Assembly (NCBI RefSeq): GCF_963676685.1
Contig: NC_092356.1
Location: 42,991,601-43,055,600 of the forward strand
Reading direction: 5' to 3'
DNA: 64,000 bases
Origin: Mytilus edulis
Lineage: Eukaryota; Mollusca; Bivalvia; Mytilida; Mytilidae
Below are positions 48,505 through 62,700 of the stretch, piece by piece. The notes under the pieces were generated by a model that was given only the letters and a program-made list of their open reading frames with translations, made no database searches and had not been told where the DNA came from. A program made the position numbers and the translations under genes. Position 1 is the first letter of the stretch; every line of letters starts with the position of its first letter.

Positions 48505-48640
48505 GTTGCTCATTCTTTAGTTTACTGTGTTGTGCTTTGTGAACTATTGTTTGTCTAGTGGTCTTTTTCTCTTTTTTAGCCATGTTGTTGTCTGGTGGGG
48601 TTTTTTTTTCGACAAATGAGTTTAATGTGGTATCTTCTGC
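48505..48640 (-). repeat. Family A, reverse
   Basis: GCTCATTCTTTAGTTTACTG, GAACTATTGTTTGTCTAG and TTTTTTAGCCATGTTGTTGT mirror family A. Confidence 0.65.
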
Positions 48641-50297
48641 CCTTCTTTTACATAAATCCGTTTAAAAATTAAATCCCAATCAAGGGGAACATGGAATTGA
48701 CAGATACCGTCATACTAATGAAGTTCTATTAAGAAAAACACCTGCTGAATATATGTTAAATGACACTTTTTGATCCAACTCTATTGAAATATTAAACATT
48801 TACAAAAATATGATATTCAAGAGAAGACAGGTATGCGTATAATAAGAGAGAGAACTGTTTGAAAAGAAAAAAAATAAACTTAAATTCCTATGTTGACCCC
48901 CATCATATGATTAAGCTTTTTTAATATGTATTTAAATGTGTAAAGTAACTTATAGGTCAAAATAGACAGGTTTTGATACCTTTACTAAAGTCTTCCATAG
49001 ATACACAGATTGTGTTTTGCAGTTTGGGAGTATCTGTAGAAAAACTATTGCAAACAAGATAGCACGTCTAAAGTTTACGGTGATGACTTGTTTAACGATC
49101 CCGTATATTTAGAAACGATTCGGACAAACGTATCAATCGTTTATTCTTAAAGTTTACCAAATTATCTATGTAATTAGATCTTTGAATATTAATTACTTTC
49201 ATCAGCATAAATGTTGATTTTGTTATCAACTAAATATCATTTTGATACGTTAATGTACATTGACGGTCATATATACCATGTATACCGTCTGTTGGTATTT
49301 ATATTTTAGCAATGCACAAGGTCATTTTTTCTCTGTTGTTGGATGTTAACAGATTGATATTTTAGTCTTAGGTGCGTGGTTTTATCGGTTGTTATTGGAT
49401 TTGAACCATCTTTTAGTAACATATTTATACTTTGTGTCGTTTGTGTTTCTGTTAGTTTTGTTTGTACTTTGTAAAGATCTGAGTAAGCCATCGTCAACTT
49501 TTTTTTTTACTAGCGGCAGATTTGAGCAGAGGAGTTCTTGATGTTGGAACCCCCTTTTGAAGACGACCAATGTATTTGAATGGGAACGTATAATTGGATC
49601 TTGGGTAGGGATCTCCCCTTTAAAATGGCTGACTACACCCCTGCATAAGTCTCTGGTGTATACGGATACGAATACGAAAGTTTTGTTTTGTTTAGAATCG
49701 GTTCATATATAACAATACAAGCAAACGCTCTTGAATTTACTGAATATAAAATAAAATAATCAAAACATTAAAACACACAACATGCAGACAAGATATATAA
49801 GCAGCATTTTTTTAAATGCATAGCTATAGAGCACATGTATATTTGAAATACATACAAAGCATTACTAAAATACATATATCTATCATGCTGAAACTAAACT
49901 GTAAAGCACAATTAACTGTATTATAATTAAGGCTCTTAAATTCAGAGAAACTGTTTTCAATCAGGCCTTAAATGGTCACCGGTAGCGGGCTGCAATTTTG
50001 AAACTGTTCTTACCAAACTGTGTTGTTTTTATGTGGTATATCCAGGATATAACTAAATCTGAAAGAATATTTCCAATCTTTTACATTTAAAAGATCATGT
50101 ACACAGACGTGCTAGTCAGTTATGTTAATAAGTTAACTTTATTAAAAGTTTAATTGATATTGCTGATCTTTGTCTGTTATTATGCAGTGAAGGCATCTTA
50201 ACCTTTTCAAGCATGAATGGTCTTCGTACACAAATCTAAGGGCTCTTGCTTGCCGTTTTTCTAATGTTTTTGGATTTTTTTCTCGGTACACCGATAT
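48641..50297. other. No gene seen
   Basis: AT-rich. The frames at 49306-49497 and 49382-49570 overlap each other and show no motif. Confidence 0.4.
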
Positions 50298-50463
50298 CAG
50301 TGGCGGATCCAGGGGGGGGGGGGGGTTCCGGGGGTGCGCACCCCCCCTTTATTTTTGACGATCAATGCATTTGTATCGGGACATATGTTTTGCACCCCCC
50401 CCTTTTGCCCTGTTTGCCCTGGGTTAGCACCCCCCCTTTCGAAAATTCCTGCATCCGCCCCTG
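50298..50463. mobile_element. 166-bp inverted-repeat MITE (hAT-like ends) with G/C runs
   Basis: Left end CAGTGGCGGATCCAGG and right end read in reverse CAGGGGCGGATGCAGG match at 14 of 16 positions. GATAT flanks both sides (50293-50297 and 50464-50468), a candidate 5-bp target duplication. The interior has long G and C runs. The Gly/Pro-rich frames on both strands come from these runs. CAG...CTG ends suggest a hAT-type origin, though 8-bp duplications are usual there. Confidence 0.65.
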
Positions 50464-50689
50464 GATATGCCATGCCCCGTGAGACGGACAATTAGTCACG
50501 GGCACACTTGTATATTATGTCTCTGACAGTCATGGCAAAGGGAATTAATTGTAACAGTTACAGTGTTGCAAATGCAAATACACTGTGAACCTAGTAATTA
50601 AGTCTAATTTAGTAGGTATAAGACAGATACATGTTTTATATGTAACGTCAAAATGAGAAAGATGGTTTTTTTTTCATTATGTTGTAACA

Positions 50690-50725
50690 TTCCGGAAACA
50701 GTTATGTCCGACAAGTTTCCGGTGT
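50690..50725 (+). promoter_or_regulatory. Candidate ETS-type site pair upstream of ACOX1
   Basis: CCGGAAAC at 50692-50699 and its exact inverse GTTTCCGG at 50715-50722 lie 29-59 bp before the ATG. CCGGAA is the ETS-factor core common in TATA-less housekeeping promoters. Position fits a promoter or 5' UTR; function is inferred only. Confidence 0.3.
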
Positions 50726-50750
50726 TTATCATTTAACTAGGACAAGCAAA

Positions 50751-53700
50751 ATGTCAAATGAAGTCAACACCGATCTCTTGAAAGAAAGATCTACAGCTAA
50801 GTTTGATGCTGAAAGGTTAACAGAATTCATTTATAAAGGACCAGAAAAAGTAAAGCGAAAACGTCATATACGTACGTAAATATAGTTACAATGTTGTAAT
50901 GCATTAGAGGTCAAAATATAGGACACTTGCAGCTTGCACTTCGATCTCAGATGTTTTTTTTTTTTTTGTAATGTACATTTATATTTAAACTGAGGTACAC
51001 AAATTTCATGATAATTTATTGGTGGATTATACCCAAGTTCATGTATTATTCCCCTATTTATAGTCTGTTTGAAATCTAATGATCTATAAATCTTCAGAAA
51101 ATAATTCTTAAAAATTATTTTTTACTAAATATTTTTTTCTTCATGTATGTTAATGTATTATATATACACTGGTGGTAAGCGGATGGTCGTAACTAAAAGT
51201 TACGACCATCCGGACATGGGAGACAACTCTAGGGATAAGTTTTTCTTTTCTGATTTTCGTGCAGTTTAAGGTTCATTTGAGTCAAACCGCATGTCTCATA
51301 CATATAATTCGGCAGTTCAGTGATATTGAAACCAAATTTGATGCATTAAAACATTCCAATTTTCGTAAAATAGTCATTCAAAAATTCGAGCAGGATGGTC
51401 GTAACTAAAAAAACAAAAATGTTGAAGATCGATGGTCGTATCTCTGTTTTAAATAAGATCGAATAAGGCAAGTCAGAGTTTTAAACGTGTCTTTGATTAT
51501 ACATGTTATATGCATATATAATATGATGTATTTCTGAATATTTTATATAATTATTTTGAATTTTTACATATAATGTAAAATAAAGCAATTTGAATCCGTT
51601 TAACACTTATCAATTCAAAAATTTTCAAAAAGTTTAAAAATATTAGTTTTGTGGGAATTTTGATTAAAGTTTGATTTAATATTCCAAATTTTTCAAATGC
51701 TTTAGACCGAACAATATAAATAAGAAGATGTGGTATGATTGCCAATGAGACAACTATCCACAAAAAACCAAAATGAAACGGACATTAACAACTATATGTC
51801 ATCATACGGCCTTTAACAATGAGCAAAGCCCATACCGCATAGTCAGCTATTAAAGGCCCAGATAAGACAATGTAAAACAACTCAAAGGAGAAAACTAACA
51901 ACCTTATTTATGTAAATAAATGAACGAAAAAGCAAATGTGTAACACATAAAACAAACGATAACCACTATATTACAGGCTCCTGACTTAGGACAGGCACAT
52001 ACATAAATAATATGGCGGGGTTTAACATGTTAGCGGGATCCCAACCCTTTTTTCTTTTCCAATTTTCATGCAGTTAAAGGTTCATTTGAGCTTGTTTCGT
52101 ATAAACATATCGTAAGTGCGTTGATATTGAAACCAAATTTGATAGTTAAAATTATTCTAATTTTCGTAAAATAGTCATTCAAAAATTCGAGCATGATGGT
52201 CGTAACTTCATATGTGTGATGGTCGTAACTTCAACTGTAGTATTTTGGATGAGGTTGTTACCGACACGAGATGGTTGTAACTTTGAAAGATGACCGTAAT
52301 TAGAGTATTTAGATAACCTTTTATTAATGAAAGTACAAGTAATAAACTCAGATGTCATACAAGTATATGATTTGCTACAAACAATGTTATTTGTTACTCG
52401 TATAATGGTATGCAGAAATTATGCTAGAGAATTATCAAACTACACAGTTCTGATGTATTCCAAATGATTTAAATATACAATTTCTTGTCATGCTTGTGTA
52501 AACTAAACTTCAGCATAATAGGAACATTTGTTATACTCATCAACATATAAGATAAGTTCCTAATATCCGTGGAACAAATATAATACAGATGGATAGAGTA
52601 TTCCATGGCAAAATTTCTGCAGAACTATTATTATAATATTGTTTCCCTTAGGAACAAATATACGTTGACAGTGTAACAGCCTTCCATTAAAAAAAAAACA
52701 ACATAAGACATGTGCTTTAAACCTGTTTTATTGTACAACAAATGGAAGTTTTTAACGACCTTGACTGGCTATACAGTTTTATTGTACCATGTGACTTTAT
52801 TTTTTAAATAACTCTGGTTGCATACAGAAAGCTCAGTAATCACATGACCAGAGCTATTTAAATGACCTATATATATATAAATATGATAAGCACCAATAAG
52901 CTAGGAAGACTGTTTATGAATATTTATTTGTTTTTTTTTATTTTAGAAAACATAGTCCTCCAAGACAAGTTCTTACAAAGTTTTAAGCCAACAGAGTTTT
53001 ACGATAGAGATGGTCAATATAACAATGCTGTACGACGTCAGATCTATATTATGGATAGATTGGAAGAACTGGGAATTAAATCAGAAACTGACAGACTTAA
53101 CTTTAGAGAGTAAGATTGTAAACAAAATGTAAATCATTTTCCTATCCCCTGCACATCAGTAAGGGATATACAAGGATAAGGTTTCGGAGTTCTGTCACAC
53201 TTTTATGTTTCACAATAAAAGAGATGAGAAGGTGCCAAAGGGGCATTTACACTCATGATCATAACTCGAATATAAACTGACAACACCATCGTTAAAGGAA
53301 AAAGACCTATAGAAAAACATTAGTACACAAAATACCACACAGTAAACTAAAGACTCAACAACACAAATGAATAAATGACTAAATGTACAAATACATGTTC
53401 TATGCTAATCCATTTGGAAATATAATGGCTCAAAACATAAAATCGACCAAAATTTCATCTGTTTGATAAGATGCTAAAAATCTAAGAAATTAATTTACCT
53501 ACATGTATAGGTTCATAGGGATATTCCATGAATTTAAATGTTACAAAAACAAATTTGCTATAGTCTTGTTCATTTTGTATATACATCTATATGCAGGCTT
53601 TGGAATAAAATATCTAAATTCAAATACCCATGAACATACAATTTTTCTCGATTTTCAAAATTTCTGGGAAATTTGTACCCATTAAAATAATTGAACCCAC

Positions 53701-56700
53701 AGTATGTTTTATTATTAAGACACTATTGAAATAATATATCATTTGAGCAAATATGGTATCATATCTTTTTGGTAAATTTATAGTGCGTGTAATTAAGTCA
53801 TGAAAAGGATCCATCTCTTTTGTCATCTTTATAATATACTTTTATGGTAATTAACTTAAGAAAAGTGAAAAAATTTAACATAATACCTTCACAATACACA
53901 ATCTATCTGTATCATATGTCTGACACTAAATTCAAGATATGCATTCAATTTGTCTCAAACTTATTATCATTCATGACATCATGCAGTGAAATTTTCACAT
54001 ATATATAATTTGATAAATTTACTTGCAGTTGTTGCAAAAGTCTCAAACTCATGTTTATATATGTTTTTTGTTACAGGGCTGCAGCACCGGTTGAATTGAG
54101 TCCATTTGGTTTACATTCTGGTATGTTTGTTCCAACACTGGAAAGACAGGGGACACCAGAACAGAGTAGGAAATGGGTTCCATTAGGGAAAAGTTTCAAG
54201 ATGATTGGTACTTACGCCCAGACAGAACTAGGTCATGGTAAATAGATCATATTTTTATTGTATAGCAATCCATAAGCAGAATCATGATAAATTTTGATCA
54301 TGGGAGTTTGATGTCAATAAATTAAAGACATGAAAACATTCCACAGATAATGTCCAAAAAAGCAAAATTAGAATTTTAACTGTTTAATTATGTTATTTTG
54401 TATAATGATATTGTACATATACACAATGAAATAGGCTTTGCTTCACATTATAAGATATAAATTCAAATTTTCATAAACATTTCAAATTATAAGTGCAATA
54501 TTGATTTCTATTAAACGAATTAAAAATATGCAAATTTATTTTACACTTTTAAACAAGTCATGAAGTGAATTTATTGAAAAAATGTTTTTACTTTTTTCAG
54601 GAACATTCATCAGAGGTTTAGAGACGACAGCAACATTTGATCCTGAAACACAAGAGTTCATACTAGACAGTCCTACACTTAGCTCTATCAAGTATTGGCC
54701 AGGAAATGGTAAGTATGTTAACAAATGGATAAAATATGTCTTCTCTAACTTTTGTACTATTTGCACATTTCTTGAGCCGTGTGAGAAAAGTCTTATTTCT
54801 CACTAGTGAAATATCTGTTCTCAGCAAAATGATTGGTCTAGATTAAATCATGATAGTAAATATTCACAATTTTTCTGAATTTCCTTTTTTGAATTCATGA
54901 AAAAAATGCAACCATGCCTGAGACAGACGTCACATAAATACTGAGCACAAAGGAGTATGTTCGATAAGGTCCTAAAATGGCCCCCTTTTTAAGCGTTAAT
55001 TTCAAATTCGGATTTATTGACCAATATCAAAATAGATTATAGCTAATACATTGACTAGATAGGATATAAGCCATTTTGTTGAAAATTTTACAATTCTGCG
55101 TTTCATTATGACGTCACAAGTTGTACTTATATTGATTTTTCATGAAAAAATCAATGAAAATGGGTAAATTTCCAAAGATTATTTGACAGGAAACATAGAG
55201 CGCATACGTCGACAACAAAGATCTTTTAAAATAATGTTTGTGAAGACATTTAACATGTCTTATTTGAATGTTAAGCTTGTCGACGCCTGCGCTCTATGTT
55301 TCCTGGTCCTTTATTTGGTTGAAATCCAGCTGATTTTGTCAAATTTCACCAAAATCTCTTATCTTGACCTTTTTGGGATGTAAAAATCAACATGTTAGAA
55401 CTAAACTTTGACAAAAACAGCTCTGTTTAACTTTCTCACATGTCTCTAAGGCAACTTAAAACAATTATTGTCTTGTAACCATGAACTTTATAATTGGGGC
55501 CAAATATGGCACTTACCGAACTTACTCCTTTCTGCAAATCTTTGAAAAAGGAAGGATAAATATCATAAGAGAAACAGATTCTATAACTATGACTTTATAT
55601 GTCTATTACAATATTCCTCCACTCTCAACAGTTAAATTTTAATTATTTAATTTGCTATGGTAGAGTCTATATGTCTTCTCATCCTTTCGATAGTACAATG
55701 TTAAAGAGAGGCACAATCAAACTCTGCCAATGCCATGGATGGAAAAGAAAAACAATCAAAGGACAAATAACCGTTTTCAAAAGCCAATAATAAAAACTAA
55801 AAACTGATCTACTCATTGACAAACAGCAATTAAAACTGGGATATTACGTATTACACATTTGCAATAGTTCACCAAATAACTGATTGAAAACATGTTTAAT
55901 ACACTTTATCCTAAGATTTTGGACTCTTTTTAATCTATTTGAAATTCGAAAAGGAGACAAAACAAAGTCAGTTAAAACAAATAGTCGATATATAATGATA
56001 AAATACAAATATTGCAAAGGAGAATTAATTCTCATTCATATTTTGAGGTAGGAAAGAAATAATGTGAGAAAACTATCAAAAGACAATATAAAAAAGAAGA
56101 TGATTGCCAATGAGATGACTCTTCACAAGATAACAAATCACACAGAAATAAACTATAGGTCACTGTACAGCTTTCAACAATGTGCAAAACAAATACTGCA
56201 TAGACCATATATACCACAGAACAAACTTGAGAAATGAACTGCCAAACACAAGTTTCCCTGCATTGAAGACCCATTGGTGGACTTCAGCTGTTGTCTGCTT
56301 TATGGTTGGGTACATGTAGTTGCCTTTTTGACACATTCCACATTTTTACTCTCAATTTTATGCTATCTTCATTTCCCAATATCAAAAAAAAAGATTTAAA
56401 AAGTGTCTTCACTTTATCAAGAATGTATAAATCAACCTATAGAAAAACATATACAGTAATGGTAAAAATTTGAAGGGTTACATGAAGGCTGCTTGTAATT
56501 GAATGATGTTACCTGGATCTGTTTATTATTTAACAGAGACTGGAGTAATCTGTTATTTTCTTTAAATGAACGTAGAATGGGTGAATTATTAACATATATT
56601 TAATGCATTTCTATATGTTTTAGTGGCAAAAACAGTTAACCATTGTTTAGTAATGGCACAGCTATATACACAGGGGAAATGTCATGGAACTCATTTGTTT

Positions 56701-59700
56701 CTAGTGCAAGTTAGAAGTATGGAGGACCATTCAATAATGCCAGGTTTGTCACAAAGTTACTTCAGAGGTATTAAGACACAAAATAAATACTTCATTATAG
56801 ATCAAACAAAATCATTTGATGAACAGCCAACTTAGCCAAGAACAACCTTGAAATTTTGTCTAGGATAAAACTTTGCTCATGTCAAGTATATCTTTATTTG
56901 AAACAAGGATAAATTCTGCACGAAGCTAATTGGAAAAAATTGATGGTCAAGTGTTACACCAAAAACAACATAAAAAACTAAAGACTGTTACACCAGAAGA
57001 AAAAGTAAAATAGCTACCTACGTAAAATTTCCATATTAAGGTGGTATGGGAGTCTAAAATAAAAATGATAGAATTTTTTCATACTTTGCCAAAACGTAGT
57101 ATTTATTGATACATGATCAAAAATGTAATAAAAATGATGGGTCACCATGCATTTTCTCAAGCTACAGGTTGTAACAAAATGACACATTTTGTATAGATTA
57201 TACAGGAAAAAACACCATTTTGTGATTAAAAACTAAACAAAATGATAGAATTGTGAAATAAATTTGGAAAAGATAGCTTTCATACAAGGCTTTGAGAAAA
57301 TCAAAAGAAAACATAGGGTCACCGTACGTTTTTTCCTGCTAAAATACAAAATAGAAAAATTCCATGTAGAATCCTTCAGAAAATGGACTGTTTTACAGTT
57401 GCGCCCCCTTAAAATTCCAATTTGAAAACATTGAAAAACAACCAAAAATAATCAACACTTGTCAAAATATTAATACTTATAAGTTTTATTCTAATAAATG
57501 TGTTCTTTTAAATGAAAATTCACATTAAATATCTTCATTCCTGAATCAAATTTTGCTAAATTTATAGAAAATCTGGACCTTAGATTCTCATGATTCTCTG
57601 TTTTTTTACAATCCAAGATGGCGGAACACACCCATGCCACCTTAAACAGATGTTTTCGGACGTTTAGTACCACAGATGTAAAACATTTTTGGTTACCATG
57701 GATATTTTAACATTCACCAGCATCATTCAACACTAGCATTTTTACTCAAGATCTGAACCATTCTGATTCATATATTTATCTATCAGAAAACAAAACTTTT
57801 ATCCTCATCTCATAAATCGAAAACAATCTGATAATGCCTTGGCTAAAAGTTGAAAATGAGGAAATGAGGAATAGACTAACAGTACACAAAATCAAAGACT
57901 GAGCAATAGGAACCCCACATATCTCAGGTGCTCCAGAAGTGGCACCTTACATATTGTTCAATAACGAACAAACTAGGTGATTAGGATCATTTAGACATTT
58001 AGATGATCAAATAGGTATAAGTCATATAAACATTTACATGATATACTGTAAATTCAGAAATTATTTCGAGGTTTTTATATATGCAAATGAGTGAATGGCG
58101 CATTTATTAGAACTCCTGTTCTAGTATCAGATATATAGAACTGTAATTCAAGCAATTGCTGGAAATAATATCTGATTTTAAGTCAACACCTTTTTTTTTT
58201 AGATAATTTTATTGATTTCAATGTTTTTTTAATAGGTCTAGAAATAGGGGATATTGGACCAAAGCTTGGTTTTGATGGTGTAGACAATGGTTTTATGAAG
58301 TTTAATAAATACAGAATTCCCAGAATGAATATGTTAATGAGATATGCTAAGGTAATCAAGAAGTAAACATTAAAACAAGCATATGTTTGAACTTATGATT
58401 AAAGACTATTTATTGAGTATTTCTGACATTTTCTCACTCACAGACTGAATTAGATTAGAAAAATTTAATGTTATGTGAGTGCAAGAGTTATGGAGTTTTT
58501 CTTCCATAAACTCTTACAAAAAAGTTATAGATGCATTTCAAAATAATAGAATTTTCCATTGAAGCAAAGATTTTTTATGCCCCACCTATGATAGTAGAGG
58601 GGCATTATGTTTTCTGGTCTGTGCATCTGTTCGTTCGTCCGTTCGTTCGTTCGTCTGTCCCGCTTCAGGTTAAAGTTTTTGGTCAAGGTAGTTTTTGATG
58701 AAGTTGAAGTCCAATCGACTTCAAACTTAGTACACATGTTCTCTATGATATGATCTTTCTAATTTTAATGCCAAATTAGAGTTTTTATCCCAATTTCACG
58801 GTCCACTGAACATGGAAAATGATAGTGCGAGTGGGCCATTCATGTACTGAGGACACATTCTTGTTTAAAATGTTCTATTTGTGATTTTCCACCACTATTT
58901 GGCTTATATGCCACTTCATTTTGAAAAATTACAATTTGATTGAAATACTGAGAAAGTAAACACTAACATTTGGGTTAATACCTTGAATTAATATGATTAA
59001 GTAATTATCTGAACTTTACTATTTGTACTTTTTTGGAGACCAGAAGACTATACAATAAAGATGTAAAAACTGGGGAATTATCAAATGTTTGAACATAATT
59101 TCCAAAGAATTTAACTGTGGGAAAATAAGGACTTTTCAAATGCTGAAGCAGTATCACATGGGTCTTTTGGGGTTAGTGGCAGGTCCCGAAATTTTTATAA
59201 GGGAGGGGGGGGGGGGGGGGGGTGCACTGACTACCAGGCACTCTAGGTTTCTCAGCTAAACCAGCATCAAGGGGTTGCCACATTTGTTAAAAATTTAAAT
59301 GCACTTTGCATTCCAAAAATTTAACCACATGTTTGAATATTATATGTCTCAGCTGCAAAAGTTTCAATCATACACATCAAAGTTTAAGATATGGACAGAG
59401 GAAATGAACTGCACATCTTGACCCATTTACTTTAAGATAGGAAAAAACAGGAAATTTTCTTATGTTTATATATGTCCTCTTTTACTATATTTAAATAATC
59501 CAAATTGTATTGTTTAACAAATTGACATAGCAATTAATTATTACATATATTACTTTGTAATCATTCACAAAATATCCATTGCTTTTTTTCTTATCCTTTT
59601 TTAAAATGTAACGCCTCCCCCATGATATAGAAGAGGGTTAATTATCAAATATCAAAATTAATTTATTTAAGGAATGACTGTAATATTTTTATGCCCCACC

Positions 59701-62700
59701 TACTATAGTAGAGGGGCATTATGTTTTCTGGTCTGTGCGTCCGTTCGTCCGTCCGTCCGTCTGTCCCGCTCCAGGTTAAAGTTTTTGGTCAAGGTAGTTT
59801 TTGATGAAGTTGAAGTCCAATCGACTTCAAACTTAGTACACATGTTCCCTATGATATGATCTTTCTAATTTTAATGCCAAATTAGAGTTTTTACCCCAAT
59901 TTCACGGTCCACTGAACATGGAAAATGATAGTGCGAGTGGGGCATTCGTGTACTGAGGACACATTCTTGTTTCTGTCTATGAAGAAATAACATAAAAAAT
60001 TTGGTGCACACTGAATAAGGCGCATAGTGGGTTATTTAACAGTGTGCACCACATTTTTTATGTTATTTTGAATAGACAGAAAAAATATTACAGTCATTTC
60101 TTATAATTTAATTCTAAATTCCATTTTAACTGTAGAAAACCATGAATAAACGTTAATGACGTCACGGTCACATGACTAAATTATGTCTATGGGCTGATAA
60201 CAAAATAACGTTAGCCAATCAGAAGACGTGTTACATCCAAAATTAAATTATTACAAAATATTATTAAAAGTTAAAACAGTTAACATCTTTTCTCCAATAT
60301 GTGGTTAGTATATTTTATTTTATTAAAGGTTCTAGAAAATGGTGACTATATAAAACCAAAGAATGCTAAGCTCACCTATGGTGCTATGGTGATGGTTAGA
60401 GTTTGGATAGTAATGGATGCCTTTAAAGCTTTGTCAAGGGCCACGGTTATTGCTGTTAGATATAGTGCAGTCAGACGACAAAGTGAACTAAGACCTGGGT
60501 ATTTAAATATTCAATGCTAGGGATTCATTAATTTTGTGGGTTCCAATTTTCGTGAAATGAAGAAAACTTGCATTTTCTTAGATAATTGATTTCGTAGTTT
60601 TGCCAAAGTCTGCATTCATTCTTATTGAAAATTTGTAATTCCATTACAATTTGTTATTTCAGATAATCACGAATTCCACGAAAATAGGTATCCAACAATG
60701 ATTATGAATCCACAGTACTAGATCTGATAAAGTTGTAATTGATTTATTATTTTTTTTAAATCATAATATAATATATATCTTTGACAAATTTACTTGGAAT
60801 AGTACTCTTTGATATATTCAATACCGTTTATTATTTCAAGTCAAATTTTAAGAATATTCCAATGCCCTGACTTTACTGATGACTCAATAAATATGTATAT
60901 CTATTGTCTACTTAAGTGATATTAAAATATTGATCATTGTTAATCATATACTGTGGATTCATTCATTTTCTTGGGAACAAATATATTTAAAATCCACAAA
61001 CAATGGTATCCTATGAACACAGTACATAGCTGGTCACTGCTGTAGGCCTATGTTTGAATTTTTACCTTTTACGACTGTTTGTTTTGTTCACACATTGTTG
61101 TCAATATAATGGAAATTGTTGTGACTGTCATACAAGTAAGAAGTTTAGCTAGTTATTGAACCAGGTTTAATCCACCATTTTCTACATAAGAAAATGCCTG
61201 TACAAAATCAGGAATATGACAGTTTACGTTGTTATCCATTGGTTTAATGTGTTTGAGCTTTTGATTTTGTAATTTGATCACAGACTTTTTTGTTTTGAAT
61301 TTTCCTTGGAGTTCAGTATTTTTGTGATTTACTTTTCCTAATTTTGTTTTTAAGAGGAGAGGAAGCACAAGTGATGGATTACCAAACACAGCAGTATAAG
61401 TTATTCCCCTTGTTAGCTACTTCCTATGCTTTCCTATTGGCTGCTGAAGGGATGAGTCAAATTTATGCTAAAATTAGTAGTGACATTGAAAGAGGAAATC
61501 TTGAGGATATGCCACAGGTATGTATGAATATTAAAAAAAGACCTATTTTGGTAATATTTTTAACCTTTGCCCTCAATTGAAATGAAAAAAAAAGTAAATA
61601 TCAATGAGAAAATGATGTCAGTTTCATGCATATAAATCTTTGATTTACACCAGAACTTTTGACAACTTATCAGAACCTGTAGATGTCTAATTTCTATATA
61701 CTCCTTTAGAATTATCTCCCTTTGACCTTTTTTTTAAAAACATAGATCATTTTCTTTTTCTAAATGTTTACTATGGATTGATAAAAGTCAACGTATATGT
61801 AAAAGTAAAAGATATGGTATGATTTCAAATGAGAAAACTCAATGACACAGAAATTAACAAATATAGGTCACCTTATGGTTTAACAAGGAGCAAAGCCCAT
61901 ACTGTTGGTCTATTATTGACCATTGTGAAGATTACATGTATTGAACTAAACATTGTTGATTACCAGGCATAATTTGATAATCCCCTTTTAAATTTTTCAG
62001 CTCCATGCTCTTGCATGTGGACTGAAAGCATTCTGTACATGGGTTGGCTGTGAAGGAATAGAGGTGTGCAGAATGAGTTGTGGTGGTCATGGTTACTCAC
62101 ATGCTAGTGGTATTCCTAAGATTTATGCTAATATTGTTGGAGCTTGTACGTATGAAGGAGAAAATACAGTAATGATGCTTCAGACTGCCAGGTAGGTTAG
62201 CATTTAAACCAAAGTAATTACCTTTGATTGACACTTGTCAATTTTCAATGACTTATGGTTCTGCTGCAACATGAATACTAATTAACAATTGAAATATTTA
62301 TGTGTTAATGAGTATAAAAATCATTTAGGAAAGGCTTGTTTTATTTATCCTTGTTGTCTTATTTGAATTTTATATAGAATTATCAAAAAAAATTAATGTA
62401 TAAATAAATATGAATTAATTATATTTTGAATAGATATCTATCAAAGAGCTACTTCAGAGGCCAGAGAGGGGAATCTTTACCAGAACTTATACAATATCTG
62501 ACTATAGATCTAAATGTCAAATCAACACTTGGTGAAGACTGTTCATTTGAAAGTTTAGTAGCAGCTTATTCCCACAGAGCAGCAAGGTAACACTTCTTTT
62601 GAGATTTTAAGGTGGTACCAAATACCTAGTCTAAAATAAATTTGGCTCGTTTAATTTTCATAAAATTTTGAACAATCTAAACAATATTTACTCTGACCCT

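Noticed and set aside
50246-50491. Gly- and Pro-rich frames on both strands
   Set aside because: They come from G and C runs inside the 166-bp inverted-repeat element.
54582-54806. Plus-strand frame around ACOX1 exon 4 taken as a separate gene
   Set aside because: It is exon 4 plus read-through into both introns; the same holds for 52862-53113, 54051-54245, 56623-56835, 60299-60520 and 61344-61580.
59674-59859. Small protein-like frame with VRPSVRLS
   Set aside because: Arises from the TCCG-rich part of repeat family G; the same reading exists in the other copy.
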